Assembly: GCA_023954475.1 (NCBI GenBank) | Contig: JAMLHW010000006.1 | Coordinates: forward strand, 62,001 to 126,000 | DNA length: 64,000 nucleotides | DNA from: Anaerolineae bacterium | GTDB taxonomy: Bacteria > Chloroflexota > Anaerolineae > Promineifilales > Promineifilaceae | Direction of reading: 5' to 3' | Part shown: one piece after another, positions 9,173 through 18,407 of the stretch | Position numbering within the stretch: position 1 is the stretch's first letter | Layout: the number at the start of each line of letters is the position of its first letter | Made by a program: the position numbers and the translations under genes | Notes under the pieces: model-generated | Databases searched by the model: none | What the model was told of the DNA's origin: nothing | Seen by the model: only the letters and a program-made list of their open reading frames with translations

Positions 9173-9368
9173 CCGATTCGGGACATGTTATTGCGTTGCA
9201 GGATCGCGTTCTATTTGAATGACACGTGAATACCGCAACGCCTACAAGAAAATCCCCGTATAGAGTGCAGATATGGGTCTAGAAGCACAAATTAGAAGTA
9301 TAGCCCCCGATTTATGCACGAGTAACCGATAATCAGTAAGCACCGAAATTTCCAAGCGGAGGAGAAAA

Positions 9369-10988
9369 ATGGACAGAACGCGCATTATTTTTGCCGCCAT
9401 CATCGGCGTCACGTTGATCATCATCTGCGGCGTTTTCACGTACAATTTTATCAGCGACCGAGCCGCGACTAACGCGACGCCCGAATTCACGGCTGTAACA
9501 CCCGGTGCGGCTGCTTCGACGCCAATCGTCCAACTCGACTCGCCTGATCCTGTTTTTGGCGCGAATTACGATTCGGCCGATGGCCTGCCCACCTACATCT
9601 GCGGTGCCGACGCTTTTGGCAGTTACTTCACACTGCAACAAATGCAGATGTCCGGCAAAGATATTGAACACGGCTTTCATCTCGGTATCGTGCCGTTCTT
9701 CCTCGACGATGATCCCGCCTACGACGTCTCCGAAGAACAGCGCACCGCGTTACTCGAAAGCGGTCAATGGGAATGCTTGCTGACGACGTTGGACAGCGTG
9801 GCGTTGAAAAGTCCGGGCGTTATCACCGCCATCGTCGATGAAAGTGCTGGAGCCGACCAATTCTGGGGACGCGACATTGAAACTCTCAACGATCTTGACG
9901 GCAAGCGTATCACCTTTGCCCGTGGCAGTGTCGGTGAATATTTTACTTATTACGTGCTGTCTATAGCCCGTCTCAACCCCCGTTTTGACGTGACGTTGTT
10001 GCCGCAGGATAGCGTCGCCGATGCCGTCGCATTCTTTAACGAAGGCAGTGCCGATGCCGTTTCCGGCTGGGAACCTGACATTTACGATGCCGAAGGCGGT
10101 GGCGGTAATACCTTACTCAGTTCAGAACAACTGCGCATTGTCATTGATAGCATTGTCACTTCGCGGCAGGCAATTGCCGACGATGCCGACCTCGTACAAC
10201 GTTTCCACGATGCCTGGTTCGACACACTCAAAGCACAGGTCGAAGATTTCGATACAGCGGCTATGCAGATTGCTGAATGGGGTCACAATGACTGGAGTTT
10301 TGTTTATCCGGAGTCCGCTACGGACGATTTTGCTATCTGGCTGGAAAGTGTGGCGCAGGCTGACTTGGGCGACAACATAGCCGTCATGCGCGACACACGC
10401 CCATTAGTTAACCGACTCGAAATTGCACGTCGAGTGTGGGCGGCGGCTGGTCTGGATGTGCCGGATGACGACGTGGAAGCGTTAATTAACCCTGGCTTTG
10501 TCAGCCGTTCGGCATCCCAGGCTGCTTTGCAAGCAAATGGCAAACCGGTCAACGATAGCTTTTCGATTGCAGCGCAGATCGATGTCAGTACGATTGCAAA
10601 CTCCGGAGACGCGACAACGCTGGCCGTCTTACCGTGTCGCCGCTTCTCGTTTTTGCCGGAATCGACCGAATTGACGCTGGAGTCACGGCGTATCCTCGAC
10701 GATTGTGTGGTGCCGACAATGTCGCAGAGTATCGGCTTGTTGCTGGAAGTGGAAGGGTCATCAGCCTGGCCCGGACCAGCTGGGACGTATACTGAAACAG
10801 AGATCATCGAATTTGCGGAGGCGCGGGCACAATCTGTGGTCGATTATCTGATTTCGCAGGGAATTGATCAGGCGCGTTTTGTGGTAACAGCCGTTCTCCC
10901 ACCGGAAGATCACCGTGAATCGGAAGATCCGCTGGTACAGCAGGAAGATCGCTTTGTTGAGATGACGCTGATCACGAGTGGACGGTAG
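9369..10988 (+). CDS. solute-binding protein fused to OmpA-like domain
   Basis: 539 residues, ATG after GGAGGAG. An N-terminal membrane anchor (IIFAAIIGVTLIIICGVFTY) is followed by a periplasmic-binding-protein domain of the NMT1/THI5-SsuA or phosphate type. Visible parts are ITFARGSVGEYFTYYVLSIA and DAVAFFNEGSADAVSGWEPD. The C-terminal 110-120 residues form an OmpA-like peptidoglycan-binding domain: a LPCRRFSFLPESTELT strand, then EFAEARAQSVVDYLISQGID and RFVVTAVLPPEDHRESEDP. The protein is probably tethered to the membrane and bound to peptidoglycan while sensing a solute or anion. It is followed 2 bp later by a second solute-binding protein fused to a VWA domain, so the two form a unit. 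No permease or ATPase gene is nearby. The ligand is unknown. Confidence 0.75.
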   Translation: MDRTRIIFAAIIGVTLIIICGVFTYNFISDRAATNATPEFTAVTPGAAASTPIVQLDSPDPVFGANYDSADGLPTYICGADAFGSYFTLQQMQMSGKDIEHGFHLGIVPFFLDDDPAYDVSEEQRTALLESGQWECLLTTLDSVALKSPGVITAIVDESAGADQFWGRDIETLNDLDGKRITFARGSVGEYFTYYVLSIARLNPRFDVTLLPQDSVADAVAFFNEGSADAVSGWEPDIYDAEGGGGNTLLSSEQLRIVIDSIVTSRQAIADDADLVQRFHDAWFDTLKAQVEDFDTAAMQIAEWGHNDWSFVYPESATDDFAIWLESVAQADLGDNIAVMRDTRPLVNRLEIARRVWAAAGLDVPDDDVEALINPGFVSRSASQAALQANGKPVNDSFSIAAQIDVSTIANSGDATTLAVLPCRRFSFLPESTELTLESRRILDDCVVPTMSQSIGLLLEVEGSSAWPGPAGTYTETEIIEFAEARAQSVVDYLISQGIDQARFVVTAVLPPEDHRESEDPLVQQEDRFVEMTLITSGR

Positions 10989-11029
10989 CCATGATTTCGG
11001 AACTGAGATTTCGGATTGCGGAGAACAGG

Positions 11030-12673
11030 ATGAAGGTTGCAACGTTGCGTCCGTGGTTATTGCTTCTAGTTATGCTGGCGTTAACGGTTATGGCATGCGG
11101 TTTTGGTGGTGGGGATGGTGTGCCGCGCAATGCGGCAGCGGCAACGGTTGTGGTCAACAGCAGCACGGCGGACTGGATTACAGCGGCGGCGGCGGCGTTT
11201 AATGAGCAGGAAATTGAATCGGCCGATGGTCAGCAAGCGTACATCAATCCGATCATTTCGGCCGAAACCGGCAATGCCATCGTCCAGATGCAAAACGGTG
11301 CAATGCCTGATATGTGGATTCCCGATGACGGAGTCTGGACTGAAATCGCAGCCGATCAAGGTGTAGCTGGTTTTGGCGATGATTGCGTCTCTGTCGCAAC
11401 CAGCCCGCTCGTCATCGGTATGTGGGAAGATGTGGCGCGATCACTGGGCTGGCCGGGGCGCGACTTGGGTTGGCTCGATGTGGGTAGCGTAGCGGCTGAT
11501 CCGTCGGCGTGGCAATATTTCAGCGGTGGGCAATACGGCGAGTCGCTGCGCTTGAGCCACACACATCCCGGTCTGTCAGCGACGGGTGCAAATACGCTGC
11601 TCGCACTGGTGCAATCGGCCGAATCGAAAACCGACGCCGTCACCCCCACTGACATCAGCCAGCCAATCGTGCAAGCTTCCGTCGGTGCGTTTGAAAGCGC
11701 CGTCTCGTGGTTCAGTCAGGAAACGAACGGTCTCGCGCGCGAAATGTTCAATCGCGGCGCAGATTTCTTGGGCGCAGGCGTGATGTATGAAAGCGATGCT
11801 GTCATACACGGTAACGGGCAAATCGTGCCGATTTATCCGTTGGAAGGCACATTTGTGGCAACCCATCCCGCGTGCATCAACGCCAACAGTTCGGCCGAAG
11901 CACGGGTAACGGCGCGGCTCTTCCGCGATTTCTTGCTCAGTGACGAAGGCCAGGCGTTGGCAGCCCAATACGGCCTGCGTTCGGCCGATGGGGAATTGAG
12001 CGGGCCCTGGTTATCGGCCGAAAACAGCGTCGATCCCGACCAGCCGGCTATCATCTTCGACGCGCCAACAGTCGAATCGATCTACGCCGTACAGGAATTA
12101 TGGCGGTCAGCGCGTAAACCGATCAATCTCGTCATGCTGCTCGACAGTTCCGGCAGCATGGACGGCGACAAGATTGAGAACATGATTTCGGCGGCGGCAG
12201 CTTTCGTCACCCAAATGGGCGACGAAGATTATCTGACCATTGTCGAGTTCTATACTGAACCCTATGTCATTGTCAACCACGAACAGGTTGGCCCCAGCCG
12301 CAGCGAAATTATCAACACGATTCGCGCATTGCAGGCGGGAGGAGACACAGCGCTTTATGACGCTGTAGCTTTGGCTTCGAGCGTTATAGCCGGCACAACG
12401 TCGCCGGAGACGAGCAATGCCATGGTTGTCCTCACGGACGGGCAGGACACGTCGAGTATTTCCAATTTCGACCAGACGTTGATCGACAAAGCCCGTGCCA
12501 ACGGCACATCGCTGTTCACGATTGCCTATGGCCGAGACGCCGAGCAAGTGATACTCGAACAATTGGCGCTGGCAGGTAACGGACGGTTTTATCTGGGCAC
12601 CGAAGCGAGCATTGCCGATATTTACGATGAAATGTCGGCGGCGTTTGGCGGCAGTGTCGGAATAGGGCGCTAA
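11030..12673 (+). CDS. solute-binding lipoprotein with VWA domain
   Basis: 547 residues from the ATG at 11030, chosen because it gives a normal lipoprotein signal (MKVATLRPW, hydrophobic core, lipobox LTVMAC). An in-frame ATG at 10991 is the alternative. Residues up to about 350 form an extracellular solute-binding domain (TVVVNSSTADWITAAAAAFN, AETGNAIVQMQNGAMPDMWI). The C-terminal 200 residues are a von Willebrand A domain with an intact MIDAS motif (LDSSGSMDGDK), a later GGDTALYDA threonine and VVLTDGQD. The VWA domain should bind a divalent cation and a protein partner. With its upstream OmpA-fused partner it looks like a surface binding complex rather than a transport system. Confidence 0.78.
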   Translation: MKVATLRPWLLLLVMLALTVMACGFGGGDGVPRNAAAATVVVNSSTADWITAAAAAFNEQEIESADGQQAYINPIISAETGNAIVQMQNGAMPDMWIPDDGVWTEIAADQGVAGFGDDCVSVATSPLVIGMWEDVARSLGWPGRDLGWLDVGSVAADPSAWQYFSGGQYGESLRLSHTHPGLSATGANTLLALVQSAESKTDAVTPTDISQPIVQASVGAFESAVSWFSQETNGLAREMFNRGADFLGAGVMYESDAVIHGNGQIVPIYPLEGTFVATHPACINANSSAEARVTARLFRDFLLSDEGQALAAQYGLRSADGELSGPWLSAENSVDPDQPAIIFDAPTVESIYAVQELWRSARKPINLVMLLDSSGSMDGDKIENMISAAAAFVTQMGDEDYLTIVEFYTEPYVIVNHEQVGPSRSEIINTIRALQAGGDTALYDAVALASSVIAGTTSPETSNAMVVLTDGQDTSSISNFDQTLIDKARANGTSLFTIAYGRDAEQVILEQLALAGNGRFYLGTEASIADIYDEMSAAFGGSVGIGR

Positions 12674-12689
12674 ACAACAGGAGAAGTTG

Positions 12690-13181
12690 ATGCAACCGGA
12701 TCGGGACTTAACACTGGATGTCATTTACGATAATTGGCGCGACTACAACGGAAAGCTGCAAGCCTGTGTTGCCCCTCTGACAATTGAGCAGCTAGCGCTG
12801 CAACCTGCACCCCATATGTGGCCGCTGGGACAAATTGTCCAGCACATTATTTCGGTGCGGGCTGGGTGGTTTAGTGGTACGTTGCAGGATGACGATGAAG
12901 CGATGAATGCGTATATGGCCTGGGGCCAACGTGATTCGCCAAATCGCAATGCTACGGAACTGGTACGTGGACTTGCAGACACATGGGCATTCATCGAAAG
13001 TCGCTTGCGTGCCTGGACATCGGCCGATTGTGCGCAAACCTTTCCCGATGAATGGGATGGTCAAATTTTCGAGGTATCACGCAGTTGGGTTATCTACCAC
13101 GTCCTGGAACACGATCTGCATCATGGTAGTGAAGTTTCGTTGATCGCCGGCATACACGGCTTGAAAGGTCTTGATCTCTGA
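12690..13181 (+). CDS. DinB-like four-helix metal-binding protein
   Basis: 163 residues, ATG preceded by AGGAG. The sequence has the DinB/YfiT pattern: WPLGQIVQHIISVRAGWF (first metal-binding His on helix 2) and, near the end, VIYHVLEHDLHHGSEVSLIAG with the His pair on the last helix. Three His residues would coordinate a divalent metal. Members act as thiol transferases or enzymes of unknown function; the substrate cannot be assigned. It starts 16 bp after the VWA protein and is followed by a MazG-like gene, so it may be cotranscribed. Confidence 0.8.
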   Translation: MQPDRDLTLDVIYDNWRDYNGKLQACVAPLTIEQLALQPAPHMWPLGQIVQHIISVRAGWFSGTLQDDDEAMNAYMAWGQRDSPNRNATELVRGLADTWAFIESRLRAWTSADCAQTFPDEWDGQIFEVSRSWVIYHVLEHDLHHGSEVSLIAGIHGLKGLDL

Positions 13182-13188
13182 ATGAATT

Positions 13189-13596
13189 ATGCTGACTAAT
13201 GCGCAGAAGATACGTGAGTTTCATGCGGCAATGGGACGGCCACACCCCGATGCGCCGCAGATGCCCGATACGAACACGCTGCGTTTGCGCCGGACGCTGG
13301 TGAGCGAGGAGTATCAAGAGGTGATGGCGGCGTTTGAGACGGTTTTGGCGCAGGAAACAAACGATTCGGCCGAATTGATCGACCTGATCCACGAACTAAC
13401 CGACTTACTCTATGTCACTTATGGCGCGATTACTGCCTGTGGCGTCGATCCGGATGCCGTCTTTGCCGAAGTTCATCGCGCCAATATGCAGAAGGCGAAT
13501 GGCCCACGTCGCGCTGACGGCAAAGTGATGAAACCGCCGGACTTCCAATCGGCCGATGTTGCTGCCGTCATCGCTGCCCAACAAAAAAGCCCGTGA
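13189..13596 (+). CDS. MazG-like / PRA-PH nucleotide pyrophosphohydrolase
   Basis: 135 residues. The all-alpha NTP pyrophosphatase core is visible: RLRRTLVSEEYQEVMAAFE (EExxE metal ligands), then ELIDLIHELTDLLYVTYGA (E..D ligands). It ends with NMQKANGPRRADGKVMKPPD, a common C-terminal segment of phosphoribosyl-ATP pyrophosphohydrolase-like proteins. It should hydrolyse a nucleoside triphosphate or related nucleotide to the monophosphate and PPi, a housecleaning role. The gene begins 8 bp after dinB-like, implying cotranscription, and ends at the hairpin at 13585-13613. Confidence 0.82.
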   Translation: MLTNAQKIREFHAAMGRPHPDAPQMPDTNTLRLRRTLVSEEYQEVMAAFETVLAQETNDSAELIDLIHELTDLLYVTYGAITACGVDPDAVFAEVHRANMQKANGPRRADGKVMKPPDFQSADVAAVIAAQQKSP

Positions 13597-13613
13597 CTAT
13601 GTCACAGGCTTTG
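13585..13613. terminator. bidirectional hairpin terminator
   Basis: AAAAGCC(C)GTGAC, loop TAT, GTCAC(A)GGCTTT with one mismatch, between the convergent MazG-like and L,D-transpeptidase genes. A-rich and T-rich flanks allow use from both sides. Confidence 0.65.
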
Positions 13614-13636
13614 ATTCTAAGCATCTCAGCTTTCCA

Positions 13637-14752
13637 CTAGCCATCTGCATTCGAGACAGCGAACTTGTCAAAATAATGTAGCGGGTCTGACTCGTGGACC
13701 CATACCCACAAACCGCCGTTTTCATCATAACCGTCCGGATTGACGACTGTATCGGCGCTCCAATCATATACCCATTCCGCATCCAGTGGCGGCATATTGA
13801 CACAGCCATGACTGTGCTTGTAGCCAAAACGGTCGTGCCAGTACGCCCCGTGCAGGGCGATTTCGTTGTCAATATCGAAAAACATCGTGTTAGGCACGTC
13901 TTCGACGAGATAGTAGTCGATCAACCCTTCCGCGCCTGACATGTTTGTGTAGTCATGCCGGTAGCGTACGCGGAACAAACCCTCATAAGTCGGCCATCGG
14001 TTCAAACCAGAGGAAATCAGCGTGGCAAAAACCATGCGGTCACCTTCGTAGGCTGCCAATGACTGTTCATACAGGTCAACCTCAACCCATTTGTCGTTCG
14101 GTCCGATATCATCGGGCCGCTTGTTCACGTCGACCAGACTGACGTATTGTTGGTTGATCCACATACCGTTGCCGATGTCATACCACAGCCAGCCGTCGTC
14201 AGCCTCAACCGCGTCATAGACTTCAAAGAAATAGTAGCGCTTGATTTTTTCGAATTGATAATCGGGCTCTCCGCCGGGAACGGAACTCGGCCGAAAATCG
14301 ACAATAAACCAACCAAATGGGCGTTGCGGCTGTCGATCAAGCACGACGCCATGAAAGTCAGAAATCGAAACGATAGCTACTTCGGCTGCACGCACGTATT
14401 CACCGATGTTAATCTCGTACCAGCGCTCACCCTCTGACTCCATAGAACGGCGAATAGTAGCGTAAAGGAATCCGTCACCGACATTGCGGACAACGGGCGA
14501 GGCTGCGCTTGGTTGTGAGTAGACGTTGGCAAAATCCGCAATGCGTCCCACCCACATTCTGGTCAGGATGTTGTCTTCACGGAGTTCAGGTTCGGCAAAT
14601 ACCGGGCCGGCCGGTTCCAGCGTCGAGGAAATTTCACAGGAGTTTAGATCGTCGCCGCGCAACCGATAACAGATCGCTTCGGCCGAATCGACCCATAGCA
14701 GGCTCAATCCGATTAAACTCGCTATGACAGCGACCAAGAAAATGCGTTTCAT
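13637..14752 (-). CDS. L,D-transpeptidase (YkuD) with SH3-like domains
   Basis: 371 residues with a Sec signal peptide (MKRIFLVAVIASLIGLSLLW). The middle contains SH3b-like wall-binding segments (FANVYSQPSAASPVVRNVGD and a further one around DDGWLWYDIGNGMWINQQYV). The C-terminal YkuD domain carries the catalytic signature HGAYWHDRFG followed by SHGCVNMP with the nucleophilic Cys. Such enzymes make 3-3 crosslinks in peptidoglycan or attach proteins to it, and resist most beta-lactams. It is a stand-alone gene on the minus strand; the SH3 and YkuD order is common in Chloroflexi and Actinobacteria. Confidence 0.9.
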   Translation of the reverse strand: MKRIFLVAVIASLIGLSLLWVDSAEAICYRLRGDDLNSCEISSTLEPAGPVFAEPELREDNILTRMWVGRIADFANVYSQPSAASPVVRNVGDGFLYATIRRSMESEGERWYEINIGEYVRAAEVAIVSISDFHGVVLDRQPQRPFGWFIVDFRPSSVPGGEPDYQFEKIKRYYFFEVYDAVEADDGWLWYDIGNGMWINQQYVSLVDVNKRPDDIGPNDKWVEVDLYEQSLAAYEGDRMVFATLISSGLNRWPTYEGLFRVRYRHDYTNMSGAEGLIDYYLVEDVPNTMFFDIDNEIALHGAYWHDRFGYKHSHGCVNMPPLDAEWVYDWSADTVVNPDGYDENGGLWVWVHESDPLHYFDKFAVSNADG

Positions 14753-14916
14753 ACTATGTGATACTCCAGAAACATTGTCAATTCAGTGCGAGAAAGCGTC
14801 ACAAAACGACAATTATGCTCCGCACCTTACTCATATTATAGAACATCTGCCCAACAGCGTACAGTGACGTACAGCAATTGTAGCCTACGCTAAACCACTG
14901 AACGATGTCAGACTGC

Positions 14917-16257
14917 TTACAAAGCACCTTGGTATTCAGAACAGGCAGGTGAGTTCGTGCCAATGCCTGCAGAAAATACAAAGGCAAATGCACCTGTGAT
15001 CAATCCCAATTGCATCCATAACAAAATACCTGACAAAGCGCCGATTTCAATCGCATCGGTCAGCCCGTATACATGCAAAGCCACTATGCCTGCCCACGCA
15101 CCCAAAGCCAGCAGTGTCACCGATGAGCGCTGCCAAAACAGCTTCCACGTCAGCGCAGTTGCGCCCAGCAGCATACCTAAATAGGCGATCAGACCGGGTA
15201 AACCTACGTCGAGGGCGGTTTGCAGAAAAATGTTGTGGGCATGTGTTCCGACATATGTTGCCGAAATCGCGATAGGATACAGACGGTGGACAACTTCCGG
15301 AAATGCCGCTAAACCGGTTCCGGTAAACGCAAAATCACCCACTGCCGTTATGGCCCAGCGCCACACTTCCTGGCGAAAAGTCAGCGTCGCCAACGAACCA
15401 ACCGCTGTTTCGCGCGGCGGCTCTGTCCAAATCTGTTGCAGAAAATCTGCCGGCAAACGCCACACAACGACTACGGCGATGACAAGACCAAACAGCAAAG
15501 CGCTGGCAAACAGCAGGCGTGGCAAGCGATCACGATGGTGAATTGCCAATGCAAATATGATAAAAGTGGTCACTACGACCATAGCCAACCAGGCGCTGCG
15601 AGATTGTGACAGCAACAACACACCAGCTAAACTGATCACACCGATCAACCAAATCAGCCGCTCAAACCAACGCATGCGCGGTGACAATACCATGACAAGT
15701 GACAGTGGATAAGCCATTACTGCGGTTGCTGCCAGTCGATTGGGATGCGTCTGACCCAGAGTGGTGGGGGCAAAACGACTCAATTGCGCAATGGTTTCGA
15801 TTACAGGTTCCAATTGCGGCAGTTTGACATTCCAGCGCGTGGTGATCAGTCCGAGGCCGGTCAATCCTAGTGCCAACAGCAACGTGGCCAATGCGCCGAT
15901 GTGCAGCTTGCGCTCGGAAGTGACAGCCTGGCGGGTCAGCAGGCGCCACCAGCCAATGCCCAGCAAAACGCCCAGACCATTCGGCCGAGAGAGATCGGGA
16001 TCGGCCGAAACCAGCACACCGACCACGACAAACACCAGAAACACCCACAGGGAAAACGTCAATGGGGTGCGTGGCAGCAACGGCTGTTTGAGAACGAAGC
16101 ATTGGATTAGCCAGACCAGGAGTATAGCAACGGCTACTGCTACGGCTAATGACCACCACATCTGAGGTTGGAGCAGTAGTGGTGTCGCCAACAATACCAG
16201 CAATATCTCTGCTGTATCCAGCCATCGGCCTATTTGCTGCGTCTTTTCCCCTGGCAT
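14917..16257 (-). CDS. O-antigen ligase / Wzy_C family membrane protein
   Basis: 446 residues with about ten hydrophobic segments. The Wzy_C-type core is seen around the long outer loop: LLSQSRSAWLAMVVV (the conserved SRS.WL element) and, later, VGTHAHNIFLQTALDVGLPG, the H.HN.(Y/F)L motif of O-antigen ligases. It would transfer or polymerise lipid-linked glycans outside the membrane. In a probably monoderm host, the substrate is more likely a wall glycan or glycolipid than LPS (inference). The glycan genes at 20948 and 24773-26532 could feed it. moaB lies just upstream on the same strand. Confidence 0.8.
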   Translation of the reverse strand: MPGEKTQQIGRWLDTAEILLVLLATPLLLQPQMWWSLAVAVAVAILLVWLIQCFVLKQPLLPRTPLTFSLWVFLVFVVVGVLVSADPDLSRPNGLGVLLGIGWWRLLTRQAVTSERKLHIGALATLLLALGLTGLGLITTRWNVKLPQLEPVIETIAQLSRFAPTTLGQTHPNRLAATAVMAYPLSLVMVLSPRMRWFERLIWLIGVISLAGVLLLSQSRSAWLAMVVVTTFIIFALAIHHRDRLPRLLFASALLFGLVIAVVVVWRLPADFLQQIWTEPPRETAVGSLATLTFRQEVWRWAITAVGDFAFTGTGLAAFPEVVHRLYPIAISATYVGTHAHNIFLQTALDVGLPGLIAYLGMLLGATALTWKLFWQRSSVTLLALGAWAGIVALHVYGLTDAIEIGALSGILLWMQLGLITGAFAFVFSAGIGTNSPACSEYQGAL

Positions 16258-16310
16258 CGTAGATTTTATTGCATCAGCCTATCGGCTTTGATTGGATTGC
16301 CTTATGGATT

Positions 16311-16832
16311 CTAGCGCCACACTTCCCAGGCAACGTGCTGCAACTCCGGCGCAATTAGCTTCTGCCATGCCAGTTGCACCGCTTTGTGTGATCCCGGTGT
16401 CGAAAACACGACCGTGCCGCGATAAACACCGGCCGTCGCCCGCGACATCATCGCCGCTGCGCCGATCTGATCCCAACTCAACATGCGAAACAACTCGCCA
16501 AAACCGGGAATTGTTTTGTCCAACTTGCGTGCCAATACGTCGTAGGTCGTGTCACGTTGGGAAATTCCGGTACCGCCGTTGAAAATGATGACCTGCGCTT
16601 CACCGGATGCAAACGCGTCCAATGTCACTGCAACTAAATCCGGTTCATCTTTTATGATGCGATAAGCCACGACCCGATGCCCTGCAGCTTCTATTTCGCG
16701 GCGCAGATAGTGATAGTTCGTATCCGTTTCCAGTGTGCGGCTGTCACTGCACGTGACAATGGCAACCGCGATTGGTCCGCGCTCAGCGGCGAATTGCTTG
16801 TGTTCCTGGCTGCTTCCGACTGGTTCACTCAT
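16311..16832 (-). CDS. moaB: molybdenum cofactor biosynthesis protein MoaB
   Basis: 173 residues of the MoaB/MogA family. Visible: [20 protein letters not shown] at the N-terminus, then [20 protein letters not shown], the molybdopterin-binding GGTG loop followed by [17 protein letters not shown] (the TPGS motif) lies near the C-terminus. It adenylylates molybdopterin or takes part in an equivalent step. No other moa or moe gene is nearby. It lies 72 bp downstream of rpmG, separated by that gene's terminator. Confidence 0.9.
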   Translation of the reverse strand: MSEPVGSSQEHKQFAAERGPIAVAIVTCSDSRTLETDTNYHYLRREIEAAGHRVVAYRIIKDEPDLVAVTLDAFASGEAQVIIFNGGTGISQRDTTYDVLARKLDKTIPGFGELFRMLSWDQIGAAAMMSRATAGVYRGTVVFSTPGSHKAVQLAWQKLIAPELQHVAWEVWR

Positions 16833-16845
16833 GGGCTATAAGCAC

Positions 16846-16876
16846 AAAAAGCCGCCGACGGAACCCGTTGGCGGCT
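16846..16876 (-). terminator. rho-independent terminator of rpmG
   Basis: On the minus strand, a 12-bp stem (AGCCGCCAACGG / CCGTCGGCGGCT, one G-U pair) with a 3-nt loop, then TTTTT. It lies just after rpmG and before moaB. Confidence 0.88.
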
Positions 16877-16904
16877 GAAAATGACACGGTTCGGTGTTAA
16901 AAAC

Positions 16905-17072
16905 CTAGCGTTTTTCTTTGTAAACAACGTGACGACGCAAAATCGGATCGTATTTTTTCAATTCCATGCGTGACGGGTCGTTGCGGCGGTTCTTCGATGT
17001 AATGTACATGTGACCGCTTTCCGTGCTCATCATGCGAATGACAATCCGTGCGCCTTTCTTTTTGCTGGCCAT
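16905..17072 (-). CDS. rpmG: 50S ribosomal protein L33
   Basis: A 55-residue protein starting [20 protein letters not shown], with the L33 signature [18 protein letters not shown] and ending VVYKEKR. It has no zinc-binding CXXC pairs, so it is the Cys-minus (zinc-independent) form. It is a component of the large ribosomal subunit near the E site. It is too short for many gene finders. It is closed by the terminator at 16846-16876. Confidence 0.95.
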   Translation of the reverse strand: MASKKKGARIVIRMMSTESGHMYITSKNRRNDPSRMELKKYDPILRRHVVYKEKR

Positions 17073-17178
17073 GCTACAAGCTCCGTAATCTCTCTGAAAA
17101 TCGACCTGTAATTATACAGACTTTCTGCCACCTGCAAAACATCAGTCTCGTTTTCTTATGCTTTGAGCAACGATTTGT

Positions 17179-17278
17179 ACCTTACGCCAGCTTCAGCGGG
17201 CGCGGGCCGAGCGGTCTCGTAGGTCAAACGGAACGAATGAGCAGCGACCTCGCCGCTCCGCTGCAAGCATTGTTAGCC
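17179..17278 (-). repeat. attC-like imperfect palindrome
   Basis: Read on the minus strand: GGCTAAC (R''), 5-nt AATGC, TTGCAGCGG (L''), a central GAGCGG...CCGCTC hairpin, CCGCTGAA (L'), 6-nt GCTGGC, GTAAGGT (R'). The spacer lengths (5 and 6), the extra unpaired G in L'' and the total length of 100 bp match integron attC sites. The two R boxes each deviate from consensus by one base, so the site may be inactive. Confidence 0.55.
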
Positions 17279-17327
17279 GTAAGTCGGCATCTACACTGAC
17301 TTTAATAATGGAGCATAACTCGAATTA

Positions 17328-18200
17328 TTACACTTGCTGATTGCCAAACGCGTTTATATGCCAAAGGTCGCGCTCTCCTAATCTGGTAACAATGAGGTTA
17401 TAGCTTCCCATTTCCTCAACTGTTTTTACACGCTGACGAAAATCAGAAGAATTTTGCCAACGTCGCAACACTTTTTCGTCACTGAAGATAATTTCGCGAA
17501 ACGTGTTTCCTATTGTACGTCGTCGAAATTCTCTCATTTTGCTACGTTTTATAGAACGCTTAATGTGCCATTCGTTCTCTCTAGCGTTCATGCTAGAAGA
17601 GATTTCTAGCATCAGACGAGGAGAAAGGGCAGTCATTATGCTATTCGGGTTTACCAAAACCGCAGAGTCAGTTAATGGGAAAGTATCTCTTGCGGTTCTG
17701 TAGAGCGTCCACTGTGAGAAAACAAGTGGAGCCACAGCTTTAAACAATAGATCCGCATCAGATAGCATCCACTTTAGTTGAATAAAATATTCAAATTTCT
17801 CCTGGCCAAGTTCCGAATTCATCTCAAGCATCGAATTCATGATAGCATGACTGCGAAGTAGTTGAAGAAAAACAAAGGACGCTAGAAATACTTTTTCTTG
17901 AACAGTGGCTATCGATTGATGCTTAATGACCTTAAGGAGTATTTGATATGATGGCATATTCTCGATTGCCGTAAGTATTTCTTCAAAATCAATGTAAACT
18001 GGGTATTGATCTTCTGTACTCTCTTGACAAAACTCTTCATACTTGTCTGGGTGGTGACGTTTACAAAACTCCTTTGCGGTTTCTAGGGTAATTTCAGCAA
18101 CCCCAAGATATTTGTCGAAATGTACATTTTCCACAGTTGTGCGATAAATCTTGTCAGATTTAACGTTCAAAGCATATACAATTTGCTCCCGGGCCCTCAC
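17328..18200 (-). CDS. AT-rich hypothetical protein, putative integron cassette gene
   Basis: 290 residues from a GTG start, with an in-frame stop five codons upstream. No family is recognised. The protein is charged and mostly helical, with no signal peptide. One hydrophobic stretch (EKVFLASFVFLQLLRSHAIM, about 122-141) may be a buried helix. The C-terminal third is very basic (SIKRSKMREFRRRTIGNTFR). The gene is visibly richer in A+T than its neighbours, has no TCGGCCGA octamer, and lies between attI-like and attC-like sites, so it was probably acquired as a cassette. An abortive-infection-like function is possible but unsupported. Confidence 0.65.
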   Translation of the reverse strand: MRAREQIVYALNVKSDKIYRTTVENVHFDKYLGVAEITLETAKEFCKRHHPDKYEEFCQESTEDQYPVYIDFEEILTAIENMPSYQILLKVIKHQSIATVQEKVFLASFVFLQLLRSHAIMNSMLEMNSELGQEKFEYFIQLKWMLSDADLLFKAVAPLVFSQWTLYRTARDTFPLTDSAVLVNPNSIMTALSPRLMLEISSSMNARENEWHIKRSIKRSKMREFRRRTIGNTFREIIFSDEKVLRRWQNSSDFRQRVKTVEEMGSYNLIVTRLGERDLWHINAFGNQQV

Positions 18201-18320
18201 CTTGTCAACGAATTACTCAGAGACTGTTTGTAATAGTCCTGATTCAATAAGCTGTCCAAAAACAAGGATTGTAATGATTACGTTTTGTAAATTCCACAAT
18301 AGTCCCTATTTTCAAATTGC

Positions 18321-18327
18321 AGCTAAC
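18321..18327 (-). other. attI-like core site
   Basis: The minus strand reads AAAAACGTTAGCTGC; GTTAGCT resembles the GTTRRRY core of attI/attC crossover sites. It lies between the integrase fragment and the cassette gene, where attI is expected. It is short and therefore weak evidence on its own. Confidence 0.4.
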
Positions 18328-18407
18328 GTTTTTATCTAAATATGACTAAACTGGTCAAAAATTGTATATTATTTTCGCTGAATTACAAAGTTGTGTACAG
18401 TTTAAGT

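Noticed and set aside
17328-18200. A transposase or phage gene
   Set aside because: No DDE, HUH or recombinase motifs; the cassette interpretation rests on the flanking sites and composition.
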